From assembly GCF_002954405.1 (NCBI RefSeq), contig NZ_MQWC01000005.1:62001-126000 (forward strand): a stretch of DNA of 64,000 bases. Reading direction: 5' to 3'. Positions 1 through 8,790 of this stretch are shown here, piece by piece. The notes below the pieces were generated by a model. The model did not search any database, had not been told where the DNA came from, and saw only the letters and a list, made by a program, of their open reading frames with translations. The first letter of the stretch is position 1. Each line of letters starts with the position of its first letter. The translations under genes and the position numbers were made by a program. The stretch is from Salinibacter sp. 10B. Lineage in GTDB: Bacteria > Bacteroidota > Rhodothermia > Rhodothermales > Salinibacteraceae.

Positions 1-882
1 CCGGGCGATGTCTTCGACGGGGGCAAGCAATCCGCCGGAGGCCCGAACCGGGTAGACGTACGGAGCCACTGGCGTGCCGTCTCCTTCATACCCCATCGGG
101 ATGTACTCTCGAAGCGAGTCCCTCCACGCAAATGTGGAGCGACGCATTCCCAGCGGTCTTAAGACCTCCTCTTCCATGTGCGTCGCGAAATCACGCCCGC
201 TCACCTCTTCGATGAGGAGCTCAAGCAAGTTGAACCCGACGTTGGAGTATAAGAATTCCGAGCCGGGAGGTCGGATCAGCCGAGCCTCACGGGTCAGATA
301 GTCGCGTAGGGAGGGGCGAGAGCTCTGAGGAGCATACTCCGCTCCTTTTCCGATGGGGCCCAGGGGAAGACCGGCCGTGTGGCTCAGCAACTGGCGGACG
401 GTTACCTTTTGCGCGGCGTACTCCGTGTCCGGGAACGTCCAGTCCTCAAGATACTGATGCACGGGCGCATCCAAATCGATTCGACCGTCCTCGACCAATC
501 GCATAACGGCCCAGGCGGTGACCGACTTCGAGATGGATTCCACGCGGCAGACCGCCTCCACAGTCATTTTCCGGCCCGACCCGGCATCTGCGGTGCCGTA
601 GGCGCCGGACCATACCAGTGTGCCTTCATGAATGAGGGCCATGCTTGCCCCGGGAATCTGGTATTGCTCCACCAGTTCGGGGACGCGGCGATTGAGATGC
701 GCAGTGAAGTGCTCAAGAGAGGAGAGTGGCTCAACAGGCGATTGAACACACCCACTTAAGAAAAACGCAAGCATTAGAACGGTGACCGCTGCTATTTGCC
801 AATGGGCTCGCCTGCTTGCAATCTTTCGAAACCGCGTGCCATTCGGTTCACAACGTCGAGTATTCGGAAATAGATCTGACAT
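1..882 (-). CDS. Class C beta-lactamase-like serine hydrolase lipoprotein (3' end outside the window)
   Basis: The minus-strand frame stays open to the window edge, giving 294 codons with the C-terminus missing. The N-terminus has a basic stretch, a hydrophobic segment and the lipobox LSGC, so the protein is probably an exported lipoprotein. The catalytic Ser-x-x-Lys appears as SISK in VESISKSVTAW, and a Tyr-x-Asn motif as YSN in LYSNVGFNL; both are typical of the serine beta-lactamase/DD-peptidase fold. The third (KTG-like) motif would lie beyond position 1. The start at 882 follows AGGGAACCTT on the minus strand. An internal ATG at 774 would leave almost no n-region before the lipobox. Members of this family are mostly esterases or peptidases of unknown substrate, so antibiotic resistance should not be assumed. 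Confidence 0.85.
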   Translation of the reverse strand, partial: MSDLFPNTRRCEPNGTRFRKIASRRAHWQIAAVTVLMLAFFLSGCVQSPVEPLSSLEHFTAHLNRRVPELVEQYQIPGASMALIHEGTLVWSGAYGTADAGSGRKMTVEAVCRVESISKSVTAWAVMRLVEDGRIDLDAPVHQYLEDWTFPDTEYAAQKVTVRQLLSHTAGLPLGPIGKGAEYAPQSSRPSLRDYLTREARLIRPPGSEFLYSNVGFNLLELLIEEVSGRDFATHMEEEVLRPLGMRRSTFAWRDSLREYIPMGYEGDGTPVAPYVYPVRASGGLLAPVEDIAR

Positions 883-1273
883 AAGGTTCCCTCGCGGCTC
901 CTGACGTTCGTCTCCTTACTGCCACTGTCACGCGGTGGCGAGGATACAGCAGGACGGTCCCGCCGAAGTGCGGTCTTCAGTGACGGGGTTCTCGGCCGTC
1001 GTATTTTTGTAGGCGATGGCCCCTCCAACTGGGGCGGCCCGCCTAACTGGGGCTCAAACACTTGTACAATATAGCCACGATTCCGTCTTGGCTGCCAGTG
1101 AAATGCAGTTCTCATCGTAAGGAAAAGGAGCAGCCACAAAGGGGTGGACTCCTGCGCGATGCGGAGACATTCAACTGCATGCATCTGCCGCCCGAGCCGT
1201 GTGGGGATCCTTGACAGAATAGGCTGGCAATATGGTTGACGCGTTGGGTGGGGGACGACCTAATACCAAATAC
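883..1273. other. Intergenic, no gene seen
   Basis: This is about 390 bp between the divergent lipoprotein start and a transposase remnant. The open frames in it have no recognisable domain and look like noise. No tRNA, terminator or clear promoter could be identified by eye. Confidence 0.4.
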
Positions 1274-1666
1274 TTAGGGTAGTTGTGCATTCGAGGTATC
1301 TATCAGATACTGATACCCGGTCAGGGGCGGGACCGCCTCGTCGGTGTAGCTGTGGAGCTTTTCGCTGACCCTTTCTTTCAGCTTGGAGAGCGTCTGGTGC
1401 AGATGGAACGCGAGGTGATCTTTCAGGTCCTCCCAGAACCGCTCGACAGGGTTGAGTTCCGGGCTGTAGGGGGGTAGAAAGATCACCCGAACGTTCTCCG
1501 GTATCGTGAGCTTGTTGGCCTTGTAAAACCGGCCGTTGTCCAAAGTCAGAACGTTCAAGCTCTGGGAGTACGCCGACGAGAAGCGGTGTGCTGGGGCTGT
1601 TACCGCCCAAAGTGCATGATGACCATTTGTAAAGGGCATAAGTTCGTTGAGGTGCGAAACACGCAC
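1274..1666 (-). pseudogene. IS630-family transposase fragment (C-terminal half)
   Basis: The frame encodes the C-terminal half of an IS630/Tc1-type DDE transposase. The second catalytic Asp region is seen as LTLDNGRFYKANKL. The classic LPPYSPELNPVERFWEDLK block carries the third acidic residue. The helix-turn-helix and the first catalytic Asp are absent, and about 50 bp upstream the ArsR-family gene begins, so the 5' half has been deleted. No terminal inverted repeats were identified. It is a dead IS remnant. Confidence 0.85.
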
Positions 1667-1697
1667 ACAGATTGGTCTCTAGTACTAATACGATTGT

Positions 1698-1717
1698 ATT
1701 CAATTGATTAATTGAGT
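1698..1717. promoter_or_regulatory. Candidate ArsR-family operator (copy 1)
   Basis: An A/T-rich palindrome, ATTCAATTGATTAATTGAGT (TCAATT...AATTGA), ends one base before the ATG of the ArsR-rhodanese gene. A nearly identical palindrome lies just after the same gene at 2447. Position and form suggest autoregulation by the adjacent ArsR protein. This is inferred from sequence only. Confidence 0.6.
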
Positions 1718-1718
1718 G

Positions 1719-2393
1719 ATGGAAGATAAGCAGAAGCGTGCGTTCAAGGACGAGATTTACGAGCAGTTCGCCCGCATGGGCAAGGCATTCTCCAGTGCTT
1801 CTCGCCTGGAGTTGATCGATCTATTGGCGCAGCGGGAGCGCACTGTGGACGAGCTGGCAGAGGAGACCGAGATGTCGGTGGCCAACACGTCGCGCCACCT
1901 GCAGGTGCTGAAAGGGGAGCGCCTCGTGCGCCGACGAAAGGAGGGAACCCGCGCGTACTACACGCTCGCCGACCCGGAGGTGTACCGCGCCTGGAAGGCG
2001 GTGCGATCACTCGCCGAGACGCGTCTAGCGGAGGTTGAGGAAACGGTCAAGCGCTACCTGTCCGACCGCGACGAGATGGAGGCACTTTCCCAAGAGGAAC
2101 TGGAGGAGCGCCTAGAGCGAGACGACGTTCTCGTCCTTGACGTGCGGCCGGAGGAAGAATTCGAGGCCGGCCACATACCCGGGGCGCGCTCGATTCCGGT
2201 GGACCAACTGGAGGAGCACCTGGACGAACTGCCCGAGGACCGGGACATTGTCGCATATTGCCGAGGACCGTACTGCGTTTATTCCGACGACGCGGTTCGA
2301 AAACTCCAGGAGAAGGGTCGCAATGCACGGCGTCTTTCGGAGGGCCTCCCGGACTGGCTCGTTGAAGGCCGATCGGTCGAGCACGGAGGGTAG
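1719..2393 (+). CDS. ArsR-family regulator fused to a rhodanese domain
   Basis: This is a 224-residue fusion. Residues ~10-95 form an ArsR/SmtB winged helix (ELAEETEMSVANTSRHLQVL is the recognition helix region). Residues ~125-215 form a rhodanese domain with VLDVRPEEEFEAGHIPGA and the active-site loop AYCRGPYC, whose first Cys is the expected sulfur acceptor. ArsR-rhodanese proteins are usually persulfide or redox-responsive repressors. I chose the ATG at 1719; the GTG at 1716 overlaps the palindrome that ends immediately before it. No Shine-Dalgarno sequence is present, so the mRNA may be nearly leaderless. The downstream palindrome at 2447 suggests it also controls what follows. Confidence 0.9.
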   Translation: MEDKQKRAFKDEIYEQFARMGKAFSSASRLELIDLLAQRERTVDELAEETEMSVANTSRHLQVLKGERLVRRRKEGTRAYYTLADPEVYRAWKAVRSLAETRLAEVEETVKRYLSDRDEMEALSQEELEERLERDDVLVLDVRPEEEFEAGHIPGARSIPVDQLEEHLDELPEDRDIVAYCRGPYCVYSDDAVRKLQEKGRNARRLSEGLPDWLVEGRSVEHGG

Positions 2394-2446
2394 TTTGTCA
2401 TATTCAGGCTTCAGCCTACCACAAGTGGAGAAGCTTTACGTCTTAT

Positions 2447-2466
2447 ATTCAATTGTTCAATTGAGT
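2447..2466. promoter_or_regulatory. Candidate ArsR-family operator (copy 2)
   Basis: ATTCAATTGTTCAATTGAGT contains the perfect dyad TCAATTG-TT-CAATTGA and differs from copy 1 at only three positions. It is 16 bp before a 50-codon ORF and upstream of the outer membrane protein pseudogene and MFS gene. It is probably a second binding site of the same regulator. Confidence 0.6.
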
Positions 2467-2482
2467 ACAGTGATGCAGCGTC

Positions 2483-2635
2483 ATGGGTACTATTCACCCA
2501 AGAGCGGTCGGCCAGGACAAAGAATACCACGGGTGGGTCGACGATATAGCGTTACTCGAAATAACGTTACTCGGACTGGTTGATTGTACCGGCGTCGATG
2601 ACACTCGTCCCGTTCTGGCAGCTGAGGCTGACTGA
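2483..2635 (+). CDS. Small acidic ORF downstream of the second palindrome (50 aa)
   Basis: An ATG-initiated 50-residue frame begins MGTIHPRAVGQDKEYHG and ends in an acidic tail (VLAAEAD). No domain was recognised. The only support is its position directly after the candidate operator and its acidic composition, which matches the proteome. It may be a peptide of the ArsR-controlled transcript or chance coding in a leader. Confidence 0.25.
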   Translation: MGTIHPRAVGQDKEYHGWVDDIALLEITLLGLVDCTGVDDTRPVLAAEAD

Positions 2636-2702
2636 ACACTCACCGGGGCTGATTGACGCTATAACGCCGTTCGCTGTTCAGTAAAATCAACAATTTCAAG
2701 TC

Positions 2703-3253
2703 ATGAGGTCGGTTGCCTCAATTCTCACGATCGCCGCACTCCTCGTCTTTGTAGGCCCCGCTCAGGCTCAGACGGACGCTCGCCACGTCGATCTCGAAGT
2801 CGAGCCGTTGGCCTATGCCTTCGGCGGTGCTGGGTGGCACGTCTACCATGCAGGCCGTTGGAAGTACGAGATCGAAGTCTTCGGCCTCGAGATCCCTGAA
2901 TCCCTTCCCGAAAACGACAGCTTCACCGCCTCCCCGCTGGGGGCCGAGTTGCACTTCGAGCGTTTCTCCGGCGAGGCTTCCGGCGGCTTCTACATTGGTC
3001 CCAGACGGGGATCGTTCGCCTCGACCTCGCCCACCAGGGCAGCGGGACGAGCGAGCAGCGTCTTCGGTACTCGATCGGGGTGCGGGGCGGGTATCAGTAG
3101 TATCCGGGTCTTGGCAACCACTACGTAAGCCGGGTGATTGGGGGCTCGTACACTCTGAATAGCGAGCCGATCACCATTGGTGGAGACACCTTCGAGAGCG
3201 GGCCTGTCGATCCGTGGGGCACCGTCGGCATTGGATGGATCTTCTTCAGGTAG
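2703..3253 (+). pseudogene. Outer membrane beta-barrel-type protein, frameshifted and with an in-frame stop
   Basis: The first frame gives a clean signal peptide (MRSVASILTIAALLVF...AQAQ) and about 99 barrel-like residues up to GGFYIG. At 2998-3003 the reading frame must shift by one base (GGTCCC-AGACG; one C appears to be missing) to continue as QTGIVRLDLAHQGSG. That frame runs on through GVRGGYQ, hits TAG at 3098-3100 where the context suggests Tyr, and continues to GTVGIGWIFFR before a stop at 3251. Alternating residues and the terminal aromatic fit a small outer membrane barrel. Two independent lesions argue for a genuine pseudogene. Confidence 0.7.
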
Positions 3254-3476
3254 GTGACAAGCCACTCCTGAGTTGTACGCATTTCTATAATCACGAACGC
3301 CTTGATCCATGAGCATAGAAGCGAGAACGACCAGCGAGTGGCCCTCTGAGGAAGATCTCGTAGACCTGGAGGCTGGGGGCGATCGCTGTGCCGTCAGCTA
3401 AAGAAGGAGCGTTCCAGCCCTTGGAGAACCGGAATCCGTAGATGCTCCATTCACCGATACTGTCAATAAGCGCTCC

Positions 3477-4760
3477 ATGAAGTCTCCTGTTCACGGCATA
3501 CGAGCCAACTGGAAGCAGTTCGTCCTGCAGGTCCTCACCGTCTTTGCGGTGGGGCTCACGATGGGCGCTGAGCGGAACGTGGTTCCTCTCATGGGAGAGG
3601 AAATCTTCGGCGTCGAGTCGTTTCTGGTCATCGGGACCTTCGTGGTGAGCTTCGGCCTCGTGAAGGCGATCTTGAACCTCTATTCGGGAAAGTGGGCGGA
3701 CGCCTACGGCCGGCGGCCGGTGCTCATTGCCGGGTGGCTCTCGGCGGTGCCGATTCCCTTTCTGCTGATCTACGCCCCGAGTTGGGGGTGGGTCGCGCTC
3801 GGCAACGTCCTACTCGGGGTCAACCAGGGCATCGCCTGGAGCATGAGCATGATTTCGAAAATCGACCTGGCCGATTCGAAGGAGCGCGGCCTGGCTGCCG
3901 GCATTGACGAAGCCTTCGGCTACACCGGCGTCGCCATCGGGGCGTGGCTCACCGGCGTGATTGCCGCCCACTACAGCCTCCGCCCGGAGCCGTTTTACTT
4001 CCTGTTGGGGGTGATTGCCCTCGCGCTCCTGATCGCCGCATTCCTGATCGAGGAGACGCTTCCGTATGCCCAGGCCGAGGCCGATAAGAGGGCCGGCACT
4101 GATCGCGACGATGCTGAGCTGCCGTTCTGGGACATCGTGAAGCGGGCCACCTACCAGGATCGTACGCTGTTGGCCGCCGCCCAGGCCGGGCACGTCGAAA
4201 ACTTCGTCGACACGCTCCTGTGGATCGCCGTGCCCATCTTTCTGGCCGGACACGGCCTCGGCCCCGCCGAGATTGGGGTCGTGGTCGGCGTGCACAGCGG
4301 GTCCTATTTCCTCCAGGTGTACACGGGCCGCCTCGGAGACCAGATTGGACGCAAGCCGCCGATTGTCGGTGGGCTTCTTCTTGCAGGGGCCGGTGTGTTG
4401 GGGATGGTGCTGGTGGAGGGGTATGCCCTTTGGATTCTCTTCTCCGGCCTGTCGGGGGTGGGCATGGCGCTGCACTATCCCAACCTGATTTCCGTCGCAA
4501 GCGACGCCTCCCATCCGCTCTGGCGATCCACCGGGCTCGGCGTCTACCGCATGTGGCGTGACCTCGGATATGCCGTGGGGGCGATTCTCATCGGACTCAC
4601 CATAGACTTCTCTTCGATCGAGACGGCGTTCTATGGGGTGGCCGGGGCGATGTTTGTCTCCGGCATTTACGTTCTGTGGCGGATGGAGGAGACGCATCCG
4701 GAATTCGGCACGCATGTCTCTGCGACGCGACCTGAAGAGAGCGAGTTGGGCGCCGAATGA
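3477..4760 (+). CDS. MFS transporter
   Basis: This is a 427-residue, roughly 12-helix major facilitator protein. The conserved loop 2-3 motif appears as GKWADAYGRRPVLIAG (residues ~65-82), and its C-terminal-half equivalent as GRLGDQIGRKPPIVGG. A hydrophilic central loop follows EETLPYAQAE. The substrate is not predictable. It precedes a methyltransferase gene by 52 bp and probably forms an operon with the next two genes. It may be under the ArsR-type regulator upstream, which would fit efflux of a metalloid, sulfur compound or lipid-active molecule; that link is inference. Confidence 0.85.
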   Translation: MKSPVHGIRANWKQFVLQVLTVFAVGLTMGAERNVVPLMGEEIFGVESFLVIGTFVVSFGLVKAILNLYSGKWADAYGRRPVLIAGWLSAVPIPFLLIYAPSWGWVALGNVLLGVNQGIAWSMSMISKIDLADSKERGLAAGIDEAFGYTGVAIGAWLTGVIAAHYSLRPEPFYFLLGVIALALLIAAFLIEETLPYAQAEADKRAGTDRDDAELPFWDIVKRATYQDRTLLAAAQAGHVENFVDTLLWIAVPIFLAGHGLGPAEIGVVVGVHSGSYFLQVYTGRLGDQIGRKPPIVGGLLLAGAGVLGMVLVEGYALWILFSGLSGVGMALHYPNLISVASDASHPLWRSTGLGVYRMWRDLGYAVGAILIGLTIDFSSIETAFYGVAGAMFVSGIYVLWRMEETHPEFGTHVSATRPEESELGAE

Positions 4761-4812
4761 CTGAGAGCCTCCTGTCCTACAATTGTACTTCGCATAAGGA
4801 GCTGATAACGCC

Positions 4813-5499
4813 ATGACGTCTGACTCTGTGCGTTCGCCGACCGCTTCCCCTGGATGGATGCGCTGGTGGAACCGGACTCGATACCAGCTTTACGCCCCGA
4901 TTTATGACTGGGTCGCCCGGCCACTCGAAGAGGGCCGCAAGCGGGCCATCGAGCAGGTCGCGCCTTCCTCCGACGACCGCATCCTGATCCTCGGAAGCGG
5001 ACCCGGCTCCGACCTGGAATATCTTCCGCGGGAGGCCGAAATCACCGCGGTCGATGTAGTCCCGGAGATGGTGCGTCGGACGACATCGAAAGCGGAAGCG
5101 CTCGACATGAACGTGGACGCACAGGTTGGAGACGTGCAGGCACTTTCCTTCGAGGACGATTCGTTCGACGTGGTTCTGCTGCACCTCATTCTTTCGGTGG
5201 TGCCGGATCCGAAAGCTGCCGCCGCCGAGGCGGCCCGCGTCCTTGCGCCGAACGGACGCGTGTCGATCTACGACAAGTTCGTTCCTTCGGGAACGGAGCC
5301 GTCCCTGCTCCGGCGTGCGCTCAACCCACTCGCTCGATTCCTGTTTTCTGACCTCACCCGCGAGCTCGATCCCTTACTCTCTCAGGCCGGCCTTGAGGTC
5401 GCGACTCCTCGCAAATCTTCCCTCGGTGGGCTTTACACCGCAGCGGTGGCGCGTCCCATTCACGCTGTAGACACTGGAGACCGAACGGCTTCCGAGTAG
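4813..5499 (+). CDS. Class I SAM-dependent methyltransferase
   Basis: The protein has 228 residues with a Rossmann-type SAM site. Motif I is ILGSGPGSDLEYLP (residues ~57-70), followed by ITAVDVVPEMV (motif II acidic residue) and DVQALSFEDDSFDVVLLHLIL (motif IV). It resembles the UbiE/PmtA-like small methyltransferases acting on quinones or phospholipids. The N-terminal YAPIYDWVARPLEEGRKRAIE is typical of phospholipid N-methyltransferase relatives. It lies between the MFS and sterol desaturase-type genes, so a lipid substrate is plausible but unproven. Confidence 0.85.
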   Translation: MTSDSVRSPTASPGWMRWWNRTRYQLYAPIYDWVARPLEEGRKRAIEQVAPSSDDRILILGSGPGSDLEYLPREAEITAVDVVPEMVRRTTSKAEALDMNVDAQVGDVQALSFEDDSFDVVLLHLILSVVPDPKAAAAEAARVLAPNGRVSIYDKFVPSGTEPSLLRRALNPLARFLFSDLTRELDPLLSQAGLEVATPRKSSLGGLYTAAVARPIHAVDTGDRTASE

Positions 5500-5562
5500 C
5501 CTGAGGTTAGGTACGGATCACTTACGGCGCTATTCCTCACTCTCGAATCACGATCGTTATCC

Positions 5563-6459
5563 ATGCCTGCTCTTCTCGACGCCCTGCAACAGACCCAGAC
5601 CATTGCCATGCTCGCGGGGCTGGCGGCCTTGATGCTCTGGGAGCATGCCCACCCGTTTTTCGACTACTTTCGAAAGGCACCCAAGGAGCGCGGCGTGCAC
5701 GCCCTTCGCAACCTGCTGTTGGGCGGGCTCAACGCGGGCGTCATCTCTCTGGTGTTCGTCGGGCTGTGGGGGGCAGCCGCCCTCTGGGCCGACCAGCAGG
5801 GCATCGGCCTCCTCCACTGGGCGGAGGCCGCGGCGGGCCTGCCGACCTGGGCCCACGCCCTCGGGGCGGTGCTGCTGCTCGACTTTTGGATGTACGTGTG
5901 GCACCGCATCAACCACGTGATTCCGTTCTTCTGGCGGTTTCATCGCGTCCATCACCACGACCCGAAGATGGACGTGACAACGGCCAGTCGCTTTCACGTC
6001 GGGGAGATTATTCTCTCGTCCCTCCTGCGGCTCGGAGTCATCGTCCTGGTCGGCGTGCATCTCTGGGAACTGGTCCTCTACGAAACGGCGATGTTTGCGG
6101 TCGTGCAGTTCCACCACGCCAACATCGCTCTGCCCGCCGGCCTCGACCGCACCCTGCGTGCGATTATCGTGACGCCCAACATGCACAAGGTGCACCACTC
6201 GCGCTGGCAGCCGGAGACGGACTCGAACTACAGCTCGCTCTTCTCCTTCTGGGACCGTTTGGGCCGCACGTTTCGACTCCGTGAGGATCCCTCGACGCTG
6301 GAGTTCGGGCTCGACGGGTGGGACGCGCCGGAGGACCAGCGGTTTGCGGGCCTGCTGTGGGCGCCGCTCAAAACCGTCGACTCCGACGAGGATCTACGCT
6401 CGAAGACAGTGTCGGTGGAATCCCCGTCTCGCGAAGGCGATTCCGCCCGCACGGAGTGA
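5563..6459 (+). CDS. Fatty acid hydroxylase / sterol desaturase family protein
   Basis: The protein has 298 residues with several membrane segments and the three His clusters of the family: WHRINH (HxxxH), HRVHHHD (HxxHH) and MHKVHHSRW. These bind a di-iron centre and support hydroxylation or desaturation of lipids. Length and motif spacing fit a complete enzyme. It follows the methyltransferase gene by 63 bp on the same strand. The C-terminal ~50 residues are low-complexity and acidic. Confidence 0.85.
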   Translation: MPALLDALQQTQTIAMLAGLAALMLWEHAHPFFDYFRKAPKERGVHALRNLLLGGLNAGVISLVFVGLWGAAALWADQQGIGLLHWAEAAAGLPTWAHALGAVLLLDFWMYVWHRINHVIPFFWRFHRVHHHDPKMDVTTASRFHVGEIILSSLLRLGVIVLVGVHLWELVLYETAMFAVVQFHHANIALPAGLDRTLRAIIVTPNMHKVHHSRWQPETDSNYSSLFSFWDRLGRTFRLREDPSTLEFGLDGWDAPEDQRFAGLLWAPLKTVDSDEDLRSKTVSVESPSREGDSARTE

Positions 6460-6480
6460 GGAGAGGGAGGCTGGCAGAAC

Positions 6481-6819
6481 CAGCTTTCAGGTCTTGGGTC
6501 GACGCAATGGGGCGGGGAGCCGACTGCCGATCTTCTGACCGGAACGTTCTGCCCGGCACTGCTCACGCTCTACACCCGTGAGGCAACGTCTACCGTCTGC
6601 GAAAGGCTCGAAGCAGCGCCGGATCCGGAGGGAGGCATTGAGATCCTTGACATGTTCTGGGACCCGGAAGACTTAAGGCCAGATGGGGCCACCGCCAACC
6701 GCGTGCCCCCTCTTCTCGTCTATGCCGATCTCGTGGCCCTGGCAGATCCCAGGGGGCTGAACATCGCCCGGAAGATTCGAAAAGAACACCTCGGTGGAAG
6801 AATGGCCCCGAAGCGTTGA
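6481..6819 (+). pseudogene. Remnant of an AbiEi-like (type IV toxin-antitoxin) antitoxin
   Basis: One open frame without a start codon reads QWGGEPTADLLTGTFCP (6508 on), then ALLTLYTREA, then VPPLLVYADLVALADP and ARKIRKEHL before TGA at 6817. The WGGE/LTLY and PLLVYADL...GDPR patterns are those of the C-terminal domain of AbiEi-type antitoxins. The N-terminal wHTH is missing and the frame runs straight out of the preceding stop codon at 6457-6459, so this is a 5'-truncated gene. No AbiEii toxin gene follows. Confidence 0.6.
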
Positions 6820-6854
6820 GCGCTTCCTAAGCCGAAGGATGTCACCAGAAAGAA

Positions 6855-7800
6855 GTGCATCCCGATCACATGTTTCGTAGTTGCTGCTCTCCTCTCGACC
6901 TCGACGGCGAGCCGATGCCGATCGAGACCTTCCGCGACCTTTACCACGTGCCCGGCTTCAAATACGAGTACGTGAATGGGCGGGCGGACATCTCCGTGCA
7001 GCGTTCGGCACACGCCATCGTCGCGGCGCCCACAGGTCGGATCGTGGAGCAAACTGACCGTTCGTTGCCCGACGACGTGGAGATGGATTCGGCAGCCGGC
7101 ACGCCTGTTGGGGACCTCGAATCCCTCTGGGTAAACGCCTTTGCCCGGACGCTGGACTACTACGGCTGGGCCATAGAGGACATCCGCGACGACGCGCGTA
7201 AAAGTCTCGACAGGCTTTTCGGAGAAGAAGCCCTTCACCCTGCGTCCCTTGTTGCGCATTGGAGGGGCGATCTCGCAGCTTCTCGTGAACCAGGCCAAGA
7301 CCCGGCCGCTGATCGACTTCTTGTGCGTGCGCCGGCACCTGCGCCGGAGGGGCGTAGCCAGGGCGCTCGTCCATCGGGGGGCTCGCCGCCTGAAGGAAGA
7401 AGCGGGTGCGAATCACCGAGTGACGCTCTGCAGCGGATACCTGCTTGCCAACCGCGAGAGCGCAGCGTGGCACGAAGCGGTCGGCTTTGTGGAGCTTCCC
7501 GACTGGCTCGTCCTAACCCACCGTTATCGGCGTCTGCAGCACAACCTCCGGCGGGGTCTCGTGCGGGACGTGTTTGGGGCAAAGCACCGGGCTGAATCCC
7601 TACAGGCTACCCTGGGCGAGATGAAGGAGGAGAGGCGGAGCGACCCGCTGGCCTACTCGCCCTCTCGGTGGCTTGACCCAAAGGAGGAGCCTACCGATGA
7701 GGAGGAGCGTACTGGTGAGGAGGGCACCTCCCTCGGAAGCCGGATCGACGGGCATCTGGAATCCCATTTCGACCGGCTTGATGGGTTGGGGCCTGTGTGA
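6855..7800 (+). pseudogene. GNAT-family acetyltransferase split by one frameshift
   Basis: The first frame encodes MHPDHMFRSCCSPLDLDG...YGWAIEDIRDDARKSLDRLFGEE. The frame then shifts by +1 within GGAGAAGAAG (7221-7230) and continues KPFTLRPLLRIGGAISQLL into a GNAT core. The acetyl-CoA loop is VRRHLRRRGVARALVHRGA, followed by NRESAAWHEAVGF. The N-terminal part is not recognisable alone. The C-terminus is Glu-rich. Everything outside the single shift is well preserved, so it is either a recent pseudogene or a sequence error. Confidence 0.65.
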
Positions 7801-7941
7801 GAGGCGAGGCTGTTGGTTGCTATTTCCAGGTCGTTCGACGCCCACCTCAAAGAAACCACACGGGGTAGTGGCAAGTGTTGTCACCACGTAGTGACAATAA
7901 ACCCAACCGGGCGACAGTCCAGCTCAATTCTCCCTCCGCTT

Positions 7942-8790
7942 ATGCAATCTTTTGAAGAGAAGGGCCTTCCGGCCCTGCCGCTAACACATGATCTCATCCG
8001 ATCGGTAGGCCGGTTGCATGAGTACCGGGGACGGGAACAGCTGTACACGCAGCAGGCCCGCCAGGAGCTCGATACGTTGAAGGAGGGGGCAGTCGTCCGG
8101 GGCGCCGAGTCTTTAAATCGAATGGAAGGGATGGAGGCAGCTCCAGAGCGAATCAAGAAACTGATGGATGAAAGCGCGGCTCCGGAAACGCGCTCTGAAC
8201 AAGCCATTGCGGGCTATCGGGACGTTTTGCACACCATCCACACCCATCACGAAGGCATTGAGCTGTCGAATGGCGTTGTGCGACAGTTTCACCGGGATCT
8301 GTTCAAGTACACCAGCATCGGCGGCGGAGATTGGAAGTCGGCCTGCATCAACATCATTGAAGAACATCCCGACGGCACGGAGGCGGTTCGGTTCCGAACC
8401 GTGCCTCCACACCGAACGCCTGAGTGTATGGAAACGCTTCACGCCCAATTTGCTCGGGCGTGGACGCAGGGGGAAGTGGATCCGCTTCTTCTCATTGCAG
8501 CGTATGTTCTCGACTTTTTGTGCATCCACCCGTTTCAAAGCGGCAACGGTCGGATGGCCCGCCTTCTGACACTCCTGCTTCTTTACAAGGCCGACTACGG
8601 GGTGGGGGAGTACATCAGTTTGGAACCTATTGTCGAGGACAGCCAGGAAAGCTACTATGACGCCCTGTCCCGTTCATCCCAAGGGTGGCATGAGGCGAAG
8701 CACGATCTTTGGCCCTGGACCGACTATTTCCTCGGAATGCTCCTGTCCGCTTACGAGGAGCTTGAGGACCGGGTGAGTGTTCGCGACTAG
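7942..8790 (+). CDS. Fic-domain protein (putative AMPylator), C-terminally shortened
   Basis: The Fic motif is intact as HPFQSGNGRMAR (His at residue ~196), giving the catalytic His and phosphate-binding Asn/Gly/Arg. Upstream, SLNRMEG (residues ~57-63) sits where class II Fic proteins carry the inhibitory S-x-x-x-E-G helix. Glu and Gly are kept but the usual Ser position is Leu. I chose ATG 7942 because the longer frame from 7813 adds unrelated sequence. The frame continues past TAG 8788 with RGAKTQRILDTLEEVHDGF, which looks like the start of the winged-helix domain found in many Fic proteins, so the C-terminal DNA-binding domain has been lost. Confidence 0.85.
   Translation: MQSFEEKGLPALPLTHDLIRSVGRLHEYRGREQLYTQQARQELDTLKEGAVVRGAESLNRMEGMEAAPERIKKLMDESAAPETRSEQAIAGYRDVLHTIHTHHEGIELSNGVVRQFHRDLFKYTSIGGGDWKSACINIIEEHPDGTEAVRFRTVPPHRTPECMETLHAQFARAWTQGEVDPLLLIAAYVLDFLCIHPFQSGNGRMARLLTLLLLYKADYGVGEYISLEPIVEDSQESYYDALSRSSQGWHEAKHDLWPWTDYFLGMLLSAYEELEDRVSVRD

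Noticed and set aside
1260-1703. A 147-residue minus-strand ORF over the IS630 remnant
   Set aside because: It lies in a different frame from the recognisable transposase motifs (LPPYSPELNPVERFW) and is a shadow.
3477-6459. Arsenic resistance operon
   Set aside because: The ArsR-type regulator suggested it, but no arsenate reductase, ArsB/Acr3, ArsM Cys motif or ArsD was found. The MFS, methyltransferase and hydroxylase fit lipid-related functions as well.
6855-7800. Programmed ribosomal frameshifting in the GNAT gene
   Set aside because: The site has no clear slippery heptamer followed by a stable structure, and this region is rich in ordinary pseudogenes.
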